64,000 nt of DNA, from NCBI RefSeq assembly GCF_019837165.1, contig NZ_JAGYHC010000001.1, forward strand, positions 2,108,001 to 2,172,000, written 5' to 3'. A program made the position numbers and the translations under genes. Shown one piece after another: positions 1-8,845 of the stretch (positions are counted from its first letter, which is position 1; each line of letters starts with the position of its first letter). Source of the DNA: Virgibacillus sp. NKC19-3 (GTDB lineage: Bacteria; Bacillota; Bacilli; Bacillales; Amphibacillaceae). The notes beneath the pieces are model-generated. The model saw nothing but the letters and a program-made list of their open reading frames with translations. It did no database searches and was not told the origin of the DNA.

Positions 1-1
1 A

Positions 2-175
2 GATGTTGGGATTAATCGCTTGCAAGATGGCTCATTAACCGGTGATGTCGATTTTGATAATGTGAAACAAAAAGCGTCTTACCTAACCCCTGTACCCAAG
101 GGTGTTGGTCCAATGACAATAACCATGTTATTGAAAAACACGATCAAAGCTGCAAAAGGACTGTCTAAACAGTGA
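2..175 (+). CDS. folD: FolD C-terminus (methylenetetrahydrofolate dehydrogenase/cyclohydrolase), partial
   Basis: Only the last 57 codons lie in the window; the 5' part is upstream. The tail contains DVGINR near its start and [10 protein letters not shown] about two thirds along. The second is the C-terminal signature of FolD, the bifunctional cytosolic enzyme that interconverts methylene-, methenyl- and formyl-tetrahydrofolate. Many relatives have PVPGGVGPMT, so the lysine is a mild variation. The TGA stop overlaps the GTG start of xseA, so the two are probably translationally coupled. folD-xseA-xseB-ispA is the standard Bacillus order, which supports the call. Confidence 0.93.
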   Translation, partial: DVGINRLQDGSLTGDVDFDNVKQKASYLTPVPKGVGPMTITMLLKNTIKAAKGLSKQ

Positions 176-1514
176 GGGATAACTATTTAACAGTTACCGC
201 GTTAACTAAATATATCAAAAGGAAGTTTGACACAGATGCTCACTTAAAAAATATTTGGCTTAAAGGTGAAATTTCTAACTTTAAGCATCATAGCCGGGGG
301 CATATGTATTTAACGATTAAAGATGACCACACGCGTATACAAGCAATTATGTTTGCCGGAAATAATCGATCACTCAAATTCAAGCCTGAAAGTGGTATGA
401 ATGTATTAATTCAAGGTGATATAAGCGTTTTTGAACCGTATGGTCAGTACCAATTATATATTCAGCAAATGGAGCCTGATGGCATTGGCTCTTTATATTT
501 AGCGTTTGAACAACTTAAAGAAAAGCTACATAAACAGGGTGTTTTTGATGCTGTCCATAAAAAGAAAATTCCATTATACCCGGAGCATATAGGTGTTATT
601 ACGTCTCCAACCGGTGCGGCGATACGTGATATTATTACTACGATAAAGCGACGATACCCGATTGTGAAGACGACTATATTACCAGTACTAGTTCAGGGAT
701 CAAATGCAGCGTTATCTATAAAACAGGCCATTGAATTAGCAAATGAAAAGGCAATATTTGATGTATTAATTATTGGCCGCGGTGGAGGTTCCATCGAGGA
801 ATTATGGAGTTTTAATGAAGCATTAGTTGCGGAGGCTATATTTCAGTCTACCATTCCGATAATCTCTGCCGTTGGACATGAAACGGACGTTACCATCAGT
901 GACTATGTTGCTGATCTACGCGCACCGACGCCAACCGGTGCAGCAGAACTTGCAGTACCATCCCAAATCGAATTGAAAGACAGAATAAATGCAAATGAAC
1001 AATCGTTAACCAAAGAAATGAATGCAACTATTACACAATGTAAAAACCATTTGCAGCGAATGAGGAAGTCTTATGCATTTCGCTATCCGGAGCAACTGCT
1101 AACGCAAAAAGAGCAAGAACTTGATAAACATGTAGAAAGCCTCGAGCGAGCAGCAGTAAATCATAAGGATAAGAGTGATAAAGCATATAAGAATCTTGTA
1201 ACACGTTTTGTAGCGCAGCATCCAGAAAAGCAGATCAAACAATCCCAAAATCATTTACGTCAGTTAATAAGGCAGCAAAACCACCATATATCACAAATTG
1301 TGGATCGAAATAAAATGCAATTATCTAATACAATCGAAAAATTGACCTTATTAAACCCTTGGAGATAATGAAACGCGGTTTTGCTTTGCCTTATACTTCT
1401 GACGGAAATATAATTAAATCCGTTAAACACGTAGATACGCAAGATATCATTACAGTAAATATAAGTGATGGAAAACTGGACGCGAAAGTTTTAGATATAG
1501 AGGGGGGAGAATAA
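172..1514 (+). CDS. xseA: Exodeoxyribonuclease VII large subunit XseA, frameshifted near the 3' end
   Basis: XseA and XseB form exonuclease VII, which degrades single-stranded DNA to oligonucleotides. The N-terminal OB-fold region (about residues 5-100) and the catalytic core with [14 protein letters not shown] and [10 protein letters not shown] are clear. The reading frame from GTG 172 ends early at 1368 after 398 residues. The expected continuation, starting [11 protein letters not shown], is intact in the next frame and ends at the TAA at 1512-1514. Adding one base near 1355-1360, where CCCTTGG stands for expected CCCCTTGG or CCCTTTGG, gives 447 aa, the usual length. The stop overlaps the ATG of xseB. 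It is either a sequencing deletion or a recent loss of the C-terminal segment. Confidence 0.9.
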
Positions 1515-1746
1515 TGACAAAAGAAGAAGAGGTATCTTTTGAAGAAGCAATGAAGCAATTGGAAGAAATAATAGCAAAGTTAGAAGAAGGTGACGTCCCT
1601 TGGAAAAAGCGATTAATTATTATCAGGAGGGGATGAATCTTACAAAGCTATGTAATGATAAACTAAAAAATGTTCAAGTTAAGATGACTCAAATTATGAA
1701 TGAGCAAGGAGAACTTGAGCAGTTTGAAATGCAGGAGGAAGAATGA
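1514..1746 (+). CDS. xseB: Exodeoxyribonuclease VII small subunit XseB, frameshifted
   Basis: Small helical subunit of exonuclease VII, partner of XseA. The ATG overlaps the xseA stop (TAATG) and has a strong G-rich ribosome site at 1502-1509. The first 30 codons read as a normal XseB start ([21 protein letters not shown]), then the frame breaks. The second half continues in another frame ([18 protein letters not shown]) to the TGA at 1744-1746. Restoring one base at about 1600, again inside CCCTTGGA, gives 77 aa, the normal XseB size. The stop overlaps the ispA start (ATGA). The same octamer is at the break in xseA. Confidence 0.88.
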
Positions 1747-2636
1747 CGGTGGATGCAAACCTGACTGAATATATACAATCAAACAAAAAGATTTTTCAGG
1801 ACTCGTTAAGGACTTTTCTTCAAAAACTTGATATCCCCACCCAGCTGAAAGAGTCCATGCTTTATTCAGTAGAAGGGAGTGGAAAAAGACTACGACCTAT
1901 CTTGGCGTTGGCTAGTTACGAGGCGTACAGTAAGGATGTTGCTTCGAAAGTATACTCATCGGCAGCAGCCTTAGAATTTATTCATACCTATTCGCTTATT
2001 CATGATGATCTTCCAGCTATAGATAATGACGATTATAGGCGAGGTGAACTGACAAATCATAAAGTATTTGATGAGGCAACTGCTATTCTTGCTGGTGATG
2101 CATTATTAACATATAGTTTTGAAATTATATCGAATGATCCTCTCTTAAGAGATAATCAGAAAGTGGAACTTATAAAAAGATTATCCCATTCCAGCGGTCC
2201 TTCTGGAATGGTAGGCGGACAACTACTGGATATAAAAGCAGAAAACAATGCAGTCACATTAGAAGAGCTTGAAAATGTTCATGCACTGAAAACTGGGGAA
2301 TTAGTAAACTTTGCGATTTTTGCAGGTGCCTTTCTTGCAGAGGCGACAGAAGACCAATTGCGTCATTTGCAAGAATTTGCCTATTATTTAGGCTTAATTT
2401 TTCAAGTACAGGATGACATTTTGGACGTAACTGGTGATCCGGGGAAGGTTGGAAGACCCGTTGGCGGTGATGAAGAAAACGAGAAAAGTACATTTCCAAA
2501 AATCCTCGGTTTAGAAGGCGCGATTCAAAAAAAGAGCGAATATGTAACCATAGCAAAAGAGGCGCTAAGAAAGGCAAATGCACAAGATTCCTATTTAATG
2601 GCGCTAACCTATCATTTTAGTCAAAGAGACCATTAA
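1743..2636 (+). CDS. ispA: Farnesyl diphosphate synthase IspA (polyprenyl synthetase family)
   Basis: Condenses isopentenyl diphosphate with dimethylallyl and geranyl diphosphate to make farnesyl diphosphate, precursor of undecaprenyl phosphate and quinone side chains. The protein is 297 aa, normal for the family. It carries the first aspartate-rich motif [11 protein letters not shown] (about residue 90) and the second, QDDILDV (about 225), which bind the Mg-diphosphate groups. GSGKRLRP near residue 45 binds substrate. An AGGAGG site lies 5 nt before the ATG, which overlaps the xseB stop. In related genomes this gene is followed by dxs; here OLE RNA and oapA follow instead. Confidence 0.95.
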   Translation: MTVDANLTEYIQSNKKIFQDSLRTFLQKLDIPTQLKESMLYSVEGSGKRLRPILALASYEAYSKDVASKVYSSAAALEFIHTYSLIHDDLPAIDNDDYRRGELTNHKVFDEATAILAGDALLTYSFEIISNDPLLRDNQKVELIKRLSHSSGPSGMVGGQLLDIKAENNAVTLEELENVHALKTGELVNFAIFAGAFLAEATEDQLRHLQEFAYYLGLIFQVQDDILDVTGDPGKVGRPVGGDEENEKSTFPKILGLEGAIQKKSEYVTIAKEALRKANAQDSYLMALTYHFSQRDH

Positions 2637-2677
2637 ATTATTGAACAACTTCTTGTATAGAATTTTTTTCGACATCA

Positions 2678-2686
2678 TGTTATAAT
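2678..2686 (+). promoter_or_regulatory. Extended -10 promoter for OLE RNA
   Basis: TG at 2678-2679, one base, then a consensus TATAAT at 2681-2686. This is an extended -10 element placing the start of transcription at about 2693-2697, just at the 5' strand of the closing OLE stem. No good -35 hexamer is visible at 16-18 bp. The RNA could also be processed from an ispA read-through transcript. Confidence 0.5.
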
Positions 2687-2696
2687 AAAAACATAC

Positions 2697-3296
2697 AAGG
2701 AATGGTGCAGTATTCTAGTCAGTCCTCCGTTCCTGAAGGCGGGCCTAAAAATCCGCCAAAGGGCATATCGATGAAGTTCCTTGTGTTGGCTTGAGGCGCC
2801 CAGCCTTGGGTCGATGCTGGGAGTTAAGGTTTTCGGGCGATCCACAAAGGCATGTGGGCGTTGACCCGATTACCGTGGAGGCCCATCTCTGTAGTGGTGA
2901 CTAAGCTAGGATCCATTATGGACTGGGGTATGAACCTGCCTAATTGGAATAGGGATATTCAATTTGCAGCGTAGCCTGCCTTGAGTGGTGCTGAGGGGAT
3001 TAGAGCCTACTGTAACCATTCGGTTGGCCACTGAATGGTTACTTTTATCTCTATGAAAGCAGCTCTGCAAAAGAGGCTAGGGTTCGGTTAAAGACTGTTG
3101 AGGAAATCTCCTAGACTGTTTGAAGACGTTTAAAAGGGATTATAGTGTGGACTAAGTGGTAATCCAGTCGAACTTCCGGTGACGGAGTTCAGGTGCATTT
3201 AATGGGGAACCGCCCTAGATGGTAACATGGGGTAAGCACCGGGGAAAACCTACTGGACCTAAGCCGCAGTTTTAACCTTTTAAATGACCATTCCTT
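2697..3296 (+). ncRNA. ole: OLE RNA (ornate, large, extremophilic RNA)
   Basis: A 600-nt stretch with no credible ORF between ispA and oapA. It is far more GC-rich than ordinary spacers here and full of paired segments. Its ends pair perfectly: 2697-2706 with 3287-3296 (10 bp). Internal hairpins include GGCGG 2738-2742 with 2753-2757, CCCAGC 2799-2804 with 2816-2821, and a 10-bp stem 3012-3021 with 3033-3042. Length (about 600 nt), position after ispA and a downstream membrane-protein gene match OLE RNA of extremophilic Firmicutes. That RNA forms a membrane-bound ribonucleoprotein with OapA and affects cold, ethanol and Mg2+ stress tolerance. Identification rests on these features, not on a covariance search. 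Confidence 0.9.
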
Positions 3297-3327
3297 CCTT
3301 ACATAAATTTTTCATTTGAGGCTGATT

Positions 3328-3921
3328 ATGGATATAAAAATAAAGAAATCACTTAGATTTAGTTTGACTATCGCCGTTATCACTTTTGTGTTAGCGGCTA
3401 TTTTTTCAATAATATCTTCGTCTATTCTAAGTGGAGTTATATGGTTTATAGGTTTACTTATCGTATTTATCATTGTATTTATCGGAGTTTTATTTGATAC
3501 ACTTGGAATAGCAGCCACAGCAGCAAATGAAACGCCCTTCCATGCGATGGCGGCCGAAAAAGTAAACGGGGCCAAGGAAGCTGTGGCAATTACGAGGAAT
3601 GCAGACAAGTTTGCCAGTTTTTGTAATGATGTCATTGGGGATATATCTGGAATTGTGAGTGGTAACGCTTCTGCAATTGTTATTTTACAAATTGCTAATT
3701 TATTCGGTAATGGAGATGGCTCTACTTTACATCTTGTGTTATCCGTTGTATTGACCAGCTTTGTTGCAGCTCTTACCGTTGGAGGAAAAGCTATCGGTAA
3801 AACACTTGCCATTCATTCATCTACCAATATAATCCTATTCGCTGGGAAAATAGTAGCAATTCTTGAATCTAAATTTAAAATACGAGTTCTTCCTGATGAA
3901 AATAAAAAAGATCCATCATAA
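3328..3921 (+). CDS. oapA: OLE-associated membrane protein OapA
   Basis: A 197-aa integral membrane protein encoded 31 nt after the OLE RNA. In the OLE system OapA binds the RNA and anchors it to the cell membrane. The ATG at 3328 has a GAGG site 6 nt upstream; an in-frame TTG at 3316 is less likely. Hydrophobic segments lie at about residues 11-32, 35-56, 103-126 and 134-156. A polar central stretch (residues 62-108) has basic and acidic residues including ITRNADK and CNDVIGDI, and a late GGKAIGK follows. The last 12 residues are charged. Related proteins resemble the DUF21/CorB membrane domain. Function is inferred from context with OLE and overall resemblance to OapA. tlyA follows after 20 nt. 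Confidence 0.85.
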   Translation: MDIKIKKSLRFSLTIAVITFVLAAIFSIISSSILSGVIWFIGLLIVFIIVFIGVLFDTLGIAATAANETPFHAMAAEKVNGAKEAVAITRNADKFASFCNDVIGDISGIVSGNASAIVILQIANLFGNGDGSTLHLVLSVVLTSFVAALTVGGKAIGKTLAIHSSTNIILFAGKIVAILESKFKIRVLPDENKKDPS

Positions 3922-3941
3922 GAACGCTAGTGAAGGAAACC

Positions 3942-4766
3942 ATGAATATGAAAAAAATACGTCTAGATGAACTACTAGTAAATCGAAATATAATGGAAAC
4001 AATGGAGAAGGCCAAGCGAGTTATTATGGCTGGTCTCGTTTTCACCGGCCCAATTCGTTTGGATAAGCCAGGAATGCAAGTCGATGTAACGGCCCCTATA
4101 ACCATTAAGGGAAAGGAAATTCCATATGTAGGACGAGGCGGATTAAAACTTGAAGCAGCCTTGCATTATTTTTCGGTTTCCATTAAAGATAAAATCATGA
4201 TAGATATCGGATCTTCAACCGGCGGCTTTACAGATTGTGCACTACAAAATGGCGTATTGCAAAGTTACGCAATTGATGTTGGATACAACCAATTGGATTG
4301 GAAATTAAGAAATGATGATAGGGTTATCGTTATGGAAAGAACAAACTTTCGCTATGTAACCTCTGATATGCTTGAATATGGTATACCTAATTTTGCGTCC
4401 ATAGACGTCTCATTTATTTCCTTGAAATTAATTTTTCCAGTACTTCGTCAATTATTAGCTCCAGATAGTGATGTTATAGCACTTGTTAAACCGCAATTTG
4501 AAGCTCCCAGAGATCAGGTTGGTGAAAAGGGGATTGTGCGTGATAAGGCCGTACATCATAGCGTTTTAAAAAAGGTTATTGATATAGCCCATGAAGAATC
4601 ATTTGAACTGTATGATCTCACATATTCACCGATCACAGGCGGTGATGGTAATATTGAATTTTTGGTATGGTTTGGTTGGAAAAAGATAGGAACAGGATAT
4701 ACGATTACGGATGAACAGCTGAAAGAAGTAGTTGGTGAAGCACATCATGCATTGAAATCCATTTAA
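3942..4766 (+). CDS. tlyA: TlyA family rRNA 2'-O-methyltransferase (S4 domain)
   Basis: Belongs to the TlyA/YqxC family, which methylates cytidine 2'-OH groups in 16S and 23S rRNA; some members are instead described as hemolysins. Residues 1-60 form an S4 RNA-binding domain (IRLDELLVNRN, then KAKRVIMAGLV). The rest is a Rossmann methyltransferase with DIGSSTGGFTDC as the SAM-binding loop and VKPQFE late, fitting the K-D-K-E catalytic set. The ATG at 3942 follows GAAGGA; a GTG at 3930 is possible but worse placed. In most Bacillus genomes dxs lies immediately upstream, and here oapA does. Confidence 0.9.
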   Translation: MNMKKIRLDELLVNRNIMETMEKAKRVIMAGLVFTGPIRLDKPGMQVDVTAPITIKGKEIPYVGRGGLKLEAALHYFSVSIKDKIMIDIGSSTGGFTDCALQNGVLQSYAIDVGYNQLDWKLRNDDRVIVMERTNFRYVTSDMLEYGIPNFASIDVSFISLKLIFPVLRQLLAPDSDVIALVKPQFEAPRDQVGEKGIVRDKAVHHSVLKKVIDIAHEESFELYDLTYSPITGGDGNIEFLVWFGWKKIGTGYTITDEQLKEVVGEAHHALKSI

Positions 4767-4801
4767 TACAGCGTTATATTCTCTAAGGCGGAGGGCTGCA
4801 A

Positions 4802-5251
4802 ATGAGTAAAATACAGCGTCATATCAAGATACGTGATTTAATTACAAACAACGAAATAGACACACAAGATGAGCTTGTCGATCGATTAAAAAATCTAGGG
4901 TACAATGTTACCCAGGCAACCGTGTCCCGGGATATAAAAGACCTACACCTTGTGAAAGTTCCATCAACAAATGGAAAATATAAATACAGCCTGCCTGCAG
5001 ACCAACGATTTAACCCCTTGGATAAACTAAAACGTTTAATCATGGATGTATTTGTAAAAATAGACCACGCTAGTCATTTTATTATTTTAAACACACTTCC
5101 GGGAAATGCACATGCGGTAGGTGCTTTAATCGATAATTTAGATTGGGAAGAAATTATGGGTACGATATGTGGGGATGATACTTGTTTAATTATTTGCAGG
5201 ACGGAAGCGGATACGGAAATAATTAAGGAGCGTTTTTTAAATATGTTGTGA
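4802..5251 (+). CDS. ahrC: Arginine repressor AhrC/ArgR
   Basis: Arginine-responsive hexameric transcription factor that represses arginine synthesis and activates its catabolism. At 149 aa it has the usual length. The N-terminal winged helix shows [11 protein letters not shown] (about residues 38-48). The C-terminal oligomerisation and arginine-binding domain carries GTICGDDT (about residues 120-127). A GGAGG site precedes the ATG. It sits between tlyA and recN, the conserved Bacillus arrangement. No ARG box was identified nearby by eye. Confidence 0.95.
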   Translation: MSKIQRHIKIRDLITNNEIDTQDELVDRLKNLGYNVTQATVSRDIKDLHLVKVPSTNGKYKYSLPADQRFNPLDKLKRLIMDVFVKIDHASHFIILNTLPGNAHAVGALIDNLDWEEIMGTICGDDTCLIICRTEADTEIIKERFLNML

Positions 5252-5277
5252 GTTTTTCTATAATGGAGTGAACAAAT

Positions 5278-7011
5278 ATGTTAACAGAATTATCCATTCG
5301 TGATTTCGCGATTATTGATGAAGTATCTATTACATTTAATGATGGCCTTACTGTTTTATCGGGAGAAACCGGTGCAGGTAAATCCATTATCATTGATGCT
5401 GTCCAATTATTGGCAGGTGGACGTGGTTCTGTAGAGTATGTACGGCATGATGCAAAAAAAGCAGAAATAGAAGGATTGTTTACCATTGATCATAAAAATC
5501 ATCCGATCTATGAGCTGAACAAGGAGTATGGCATAGAAATTACGGATGAACAGGTTGTCCTACAACGAACAATAACAGCAAATGGAAAAAGTATATGCAG
5601 AGTTAATAATAAATTGGTGACCTTAGCTATTCTCAGGGAATTTGGCAAGAAATTAATTGATATTCATAGTCAGCATGAAACGCAGTCTCTAATGAATCCC
5701 GAAACGCATATTGAATTACTTGATGCTTATGATCCTGTTCCAATAGCAGCAGCAAAAGAGGAGTATACCCATTTATTCAACAAGCTTGCTACGCTGAAAA
5801 ATAGATATGAAAAATTGAATGACAATGAGCAAGAAACGGCGCATCGTTTGGACTTATTAGAGTTCCAAATGAAGGAACTTGAACAAGCAAATCTGGTTCC
5901 GAATGAAGATGAAGCTCTTGAGGAAGAAAGACTTTCATTGGCTAATTTTGAAAAGATACATACCGCCCTTTCGGATGCGTATAATGCCTTATATGGTGAA
6001 GAAAAAGGGTTGGAATGGTTAAGTGTGGCTCAACAGGCATTACAGGATAACAGTCAATATGATCACTTCATCGCAAAAACATCAGAGGAAGTATCCAATA
6101 GTTACTTTACCCTTGAGGAATTAACATATGATCTACGTAATCATATTGAAAGTCTGCAGTATAGCCCGGAACGCTTAAATGAAATCGAATCACGTCTGAG
6201 TGAAATAAATCGATTAAAGAAAAAGTATGGATCAACGGTTAACGATATACTGGCATACATGGCAAAAATTGAAGAGGAAATCGAAGAAATAACAAATAAG
6301 GATTCTCATTTAACAAAACTCGCAGAACAAATGAATGAAACTGCTAAGGATGCATATCTGGAAGCTTGTCAACTGCATAATATTCGAAGAAAAGCCGCTG
6401 ATTCATTAATGAAGGATGTTCATCAGGAATTAAAGGGCTTATATTTAGAAAAAGCATCTTTTTCTATTTCCTTTGATCATAAACAGCATGAGCGATTGGT
6501 ACAGAATAATGACTATACGTCCATAGATCTGCATAAAAACGGGTTCGATCACGTTCGATTTTTGATCTCTACAAATACAGGAGAGCCTTTAAAACCGCTA
6601 AATAAAGTCGCCTCCGGAGGTGAACTTTCACGAATTATGCTTGTCCTTAAAAAAATATTTGCCAAACATCAAGGTGTAACAAGTGTTATATTTGATGAAG
6701 TGGACACAGGAGTCAGCGGACGTGTAGCACAAGCAATAGCAGAAAAAATATATCAAATATCCAGTGAATCGCAAGTCTTATGTATCACGCATTTACCACA
6801 AGTAGCAGCTATGGCTGATACACATAAGTTGATTGAAAAACAGGAAATAGGGAATCGTACTGCAACCACTGTTTCAGAATTAACAGTGGAAGAGAAGATT
6901 GAGGAATTAAGCAGAATGATGACTGGAACGAAATTAACAGAAACCGCAAAAGAGCACGGACAAGAATTACTTCATATGGCATCAGCATTTAAAAATAAAA
7001 AATATGGATAA
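5278..7011 (+). CDS. recN: DNA repair protein RecN
   Basis: SMC-like ATPase recruited early to DNA double-strand breaks. The protein is 577 aa, close to the usual size. The Walker A box GETGAGKS is at residues 29-36. Two coiled-coil arms fill the centre (about 150-370). The signature ASGGELSR is at 445-452 and Walker B VIFDEVD is around 470-476. A GGAG site precedes the ATG. It closes the xseA-to-recN gene string, with a terminator right after. Confidence 0.96.
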   Translation: MLTELSIRDFAIIDEVSITFNDGLTVLSGETGAGKSIIIDAVQLLAGGRGSVEYVRHDAKKAEIEGLFTIDHKNHPIYELNKEYGIEITDEQVVLQRTITANGKSICRVNNKLVTLAILREFGKKLIDIHSQHETQSLMNPETHIELLDAYDPVPIAAAKEEYTHLFNKLATLKNRYEKLNDNEQETAHRLDLLEFQMKELEQANLVPNEDEALEEERLSLANFEKIHTALSDAYNALYGEEKGLEWLSVAQQALQDNSQYDHFIAKTSEEVSNSYFTLEELTYDLRNHIESLQYSPERLNEIESRLSEINRLKKKYGSTVNDILAYMAKIEEEIEEITNKDSHLTKLAEQMNETAKDAYLEACQLHNIRRKAADSLMKDVHQELKGLYLEKASFSISFDHKQHERLVQNNDYTSIDLHKNGFDHVRFLISTNTGEPLKPLNKVASGGELSRIMLVLKKIFAKHQGVTSVIFDEVDTGVSGRVAQAIAEKIYQISSESQVLCITHLPQVAAMADTHKLIEKQEIGNRTATTVSELTVEEKIEELSRMMTGTKLTETAKEHGQELLHMASAFKNKKYG

Positions 7012-7023
7012 CATTGATTAAAA

Positions 7024-7054
7024 AGTCAGAAACTATACTATATCTGGCTTTTTT
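7024..7054 (+). terminator. Intrinsic terminator after recN
   Basis: Stem 7024-7030 with 7043-7049 (one G-U pair), extended by A-T pairs and followed by a T run. Confidence 0.7.
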
Positions 7055-7274
7055 AGTTGTAAACTTTTTTGAAGAAAATTTACCGTGATTAACAATAATC
7101 GACAGGTATTTTTACCATTACCTCTCCAATATGCACGTTATACATCTTTTCTTTTATTTATAAAAGGAAATGTTACACATCTTTCTTATGTTTCACCAGT
7201 TTAAAACAGGTGTTATTAGGTCAAATTAGAAGTACAGAAATAAATCATTATGGTATGGGTTTGGAACGAGGAGA

Positions 7275-8567
7275 GTGAAATGGAAATTGAAACAGTCAAA
7301 TATAATTCGAATTAGCGTAGGTGTATTACTCCTCATTGCTTTATTGGCAATTCCTTTTTTTACCCCAATGCAAAAGTATCTTTCCATCCCAAATGATATT
7401 GTTACCTTTAATAACCAATCACCGATAGAAGTGCCAGGTTTAGGAAGTAATGTACAGGTGAGTGCATCTGATGATAACATCCAGGCAATCGATTCCTCAG
7501 AATTTTATGCTGAAGAACCGGGAAGTAGCGAGTTGGTATATGATGTTGCTGGATTTCCAATTAAAAAGGTGGATTTATCTGTTTTAGATGATATTAGAGT
7601 TATCCCGGGTGGACAATCCATTGGTGTAAACCTTCATACACAGGGAGTACTCGTCGTCGGTCATCATCAGGTAAAGGGGCAAAATGGAAAATTATCACCA
7701 GGAGAAGAAGCGGAAATTAAAGTTGGTGATGTTATATTGGAAATCAATGGGGAATCGATTAAAGAAATGGAAGAGGTTAAACCAATCGTTAAAGAAGCAG
7801 GAGAAAATGGCGAAAGTTTAGATGTAACGATTAAGAGAGCTGATGAAACCATGGAAACAAAGTTGCAGCCGATAAAGGAGGATAATGAATATAAAATTGG
7901 CTTGTATATTCGCGATTCTGCAGCCGGTATTGGAACAATGACATTCCATGAACCGGAGTCAGATAAATATGGTGCACTAGGTCATGTTATTTCGGACATG
8001 GATACGAAAAGACCAATCGAAATTCATGATGGAACAATTGTAGAGTCTTCTGTTAATTCCATCGAAAAAGGGAACAACGGTACACCAGGAGAAAAGCAAG
8101 CCAGATTTTCCACAGATAAAAATGAAGTAGGAACGATAACCAAAAATAGTCCATTTGGTATTTTCGGGGAATTGAATGATTCCTTAAACCAAGGAAGTAG
8201 TTATGATGAACCTATGCCAGTTGCATTATCCCATGAAGTAGAAGAAGGACCTGCAAAAATTCTCACGGTCGTTGAGGATGAAGAAGTGGAAGAATTTGAT
8301 GTAGAAGTTGTCAGTAGTGTTCCACAAAAGTTTCCTGCTACAAAAGGAATGGTTATTGAAATAACGGATCCAGAGTTACTTGAAGCAACAGGTGGTATCG
8401 TACAGGGAATGAGTGGAAGTCCCATCATTCAAAATGGAAAAATTATTGGAGCAGTCACACATGTATTTGTAAATGATCCTACTTCCGGTTATGGAGTCCA
8501 TATTGAATGGATGTTGGAAGAAGCAGGTATAAATGTATCTAATGAAGAAGAACAGAAAGCCGGTTAA
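7275..8567 (+). CDS. spoIVB: SpoIVB serine peptidase (stage IV sporulation)
   Basis: Secreted S55-family protease that signals from the forespore by cleaving SpoIVFA and so activates pro-sigma-K processing. The protein is 430 aa. It has one N-terminal membrane segment (about residues 12-30) and a PDZ domain (about 105-185, [12 protein letters not shown] to INGESI). The peptidase part has the catalytic His in GALGHVISD (H237) and the Ser in GMSGSP (S380). The GTG start is chosen because it is the only in-frame start beside GAGGAGA, though the spacing is tight; TTG 7287 is an alternative. The gene lies just before spo0A, as in all Bacillus. Confidence 0.95.
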   Translation: MKWKLKQSNIIRISVGVLLLIALLAIPFFTPMQKYLSIPNDIVTFNNQSPIEVPGLGSNVQVSASDDNIQAIDSSEFYAEEPGSSELVYDVAGFPIKKVDLSVLDDIRVIPGGQSIGVNLHTQGVLVVGHHQVKGQNGKLSPGEEAEIKVGDVILEINGESIKEMEEVKPIVKEAGENGESLDVTIKRADETMETKLQPIKEDNEYKIGLYIRDSAAGIGTMTFHEPESDKYGALGHVISDMDTKRPIEIHDGTIVESSVNSIEKGNNGTPGEKQARFSTDKNEVGTITKNSPFGIFGELNDSLNQGSSYDEPMPVALSHEVEEGPAKILTVVEDEEVEEFDVEVVSSVPQKFPATKGMVIEITDPELLEATGGIVQGMSGSPIIQNGKIIGAVTHVFVNDPTSGYGVHIEWMLEEAGINVSNEEEQKAG

Positions 8568-8600
8568 TATAAATGGCTCGTTACAACGAGCCATTTATAT
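8567..8600 (+). terminator. Intrinsic terminator after spoIVB
   Basis: Perfect 15-bp stem with a TACA loop (8582-8585), overlapping the end of the stop codon. The tail after it is AT-rich but has only short T stretches. Confidence 0.7.
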
Positions 8601-8655
8601 TTGATTTGTGTATTTTGAATATTTTTTATTTTATGATATAATTATAGAAAATATT

Positions 8656-8662
8656 TTCGACA
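8656..8662 (-). promoter_or_regulatory. 0A box upstream of spo0A
   Basis: Exact TGTCGAA on the minus strand (TTCGACA on the plus strand), the core Spo0A~P recognition sequence. It lies about 96 bp upstream of the sigma-H -35 element, fitting Spo0A autoregulation. Confidence 0.6.
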
Positions 8663-8757
8663 AATATTGTCATAAATTATCGATTTATATCACATGCAGG
8701 CGAAATATTGAGTAAATCAAAGAAATCTTAAAAAAAACCAATATTTTTCTAATAAAA

Positions 8758-8784
8758 GAAGGATATTTAAAACTTTTGTAGAAT
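8758..8784 (+). promoter_or_regulatory. Sigma-H promoter of spo0A
   Basis: GAAGGATAT at 8758-8766, 11 bp, then GTAGAAT at 8778-8784. This matches the sigma-H consensus RnAGGAWWW and RnnGAAT at the expected spacing. It fits the known induction of spo0A by sigma-H at sporulation onset. Confidence 0.8.
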
Positions 8785-8845
8785 AAGTAAAGAAGAAGGG
8801 CTAAAGAGCTTAAGTTTAAATGACATAAAGGAGGATCTTTTAAAG

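Noticed and set aside
2640-3327. The OLE region considered as a group II intron or insertion sequence
   Set aside because: There is no reverse transcriptase or transposase frame and no target duplication; the closing stem, size and gene context fit OLE.
3312-3812. A 166-codon minus-strand frame opposite oapA
   Set aside because: Antisense to a well supported gene with a ribosome site; the product is a low-complexity mirror of membrane codons.
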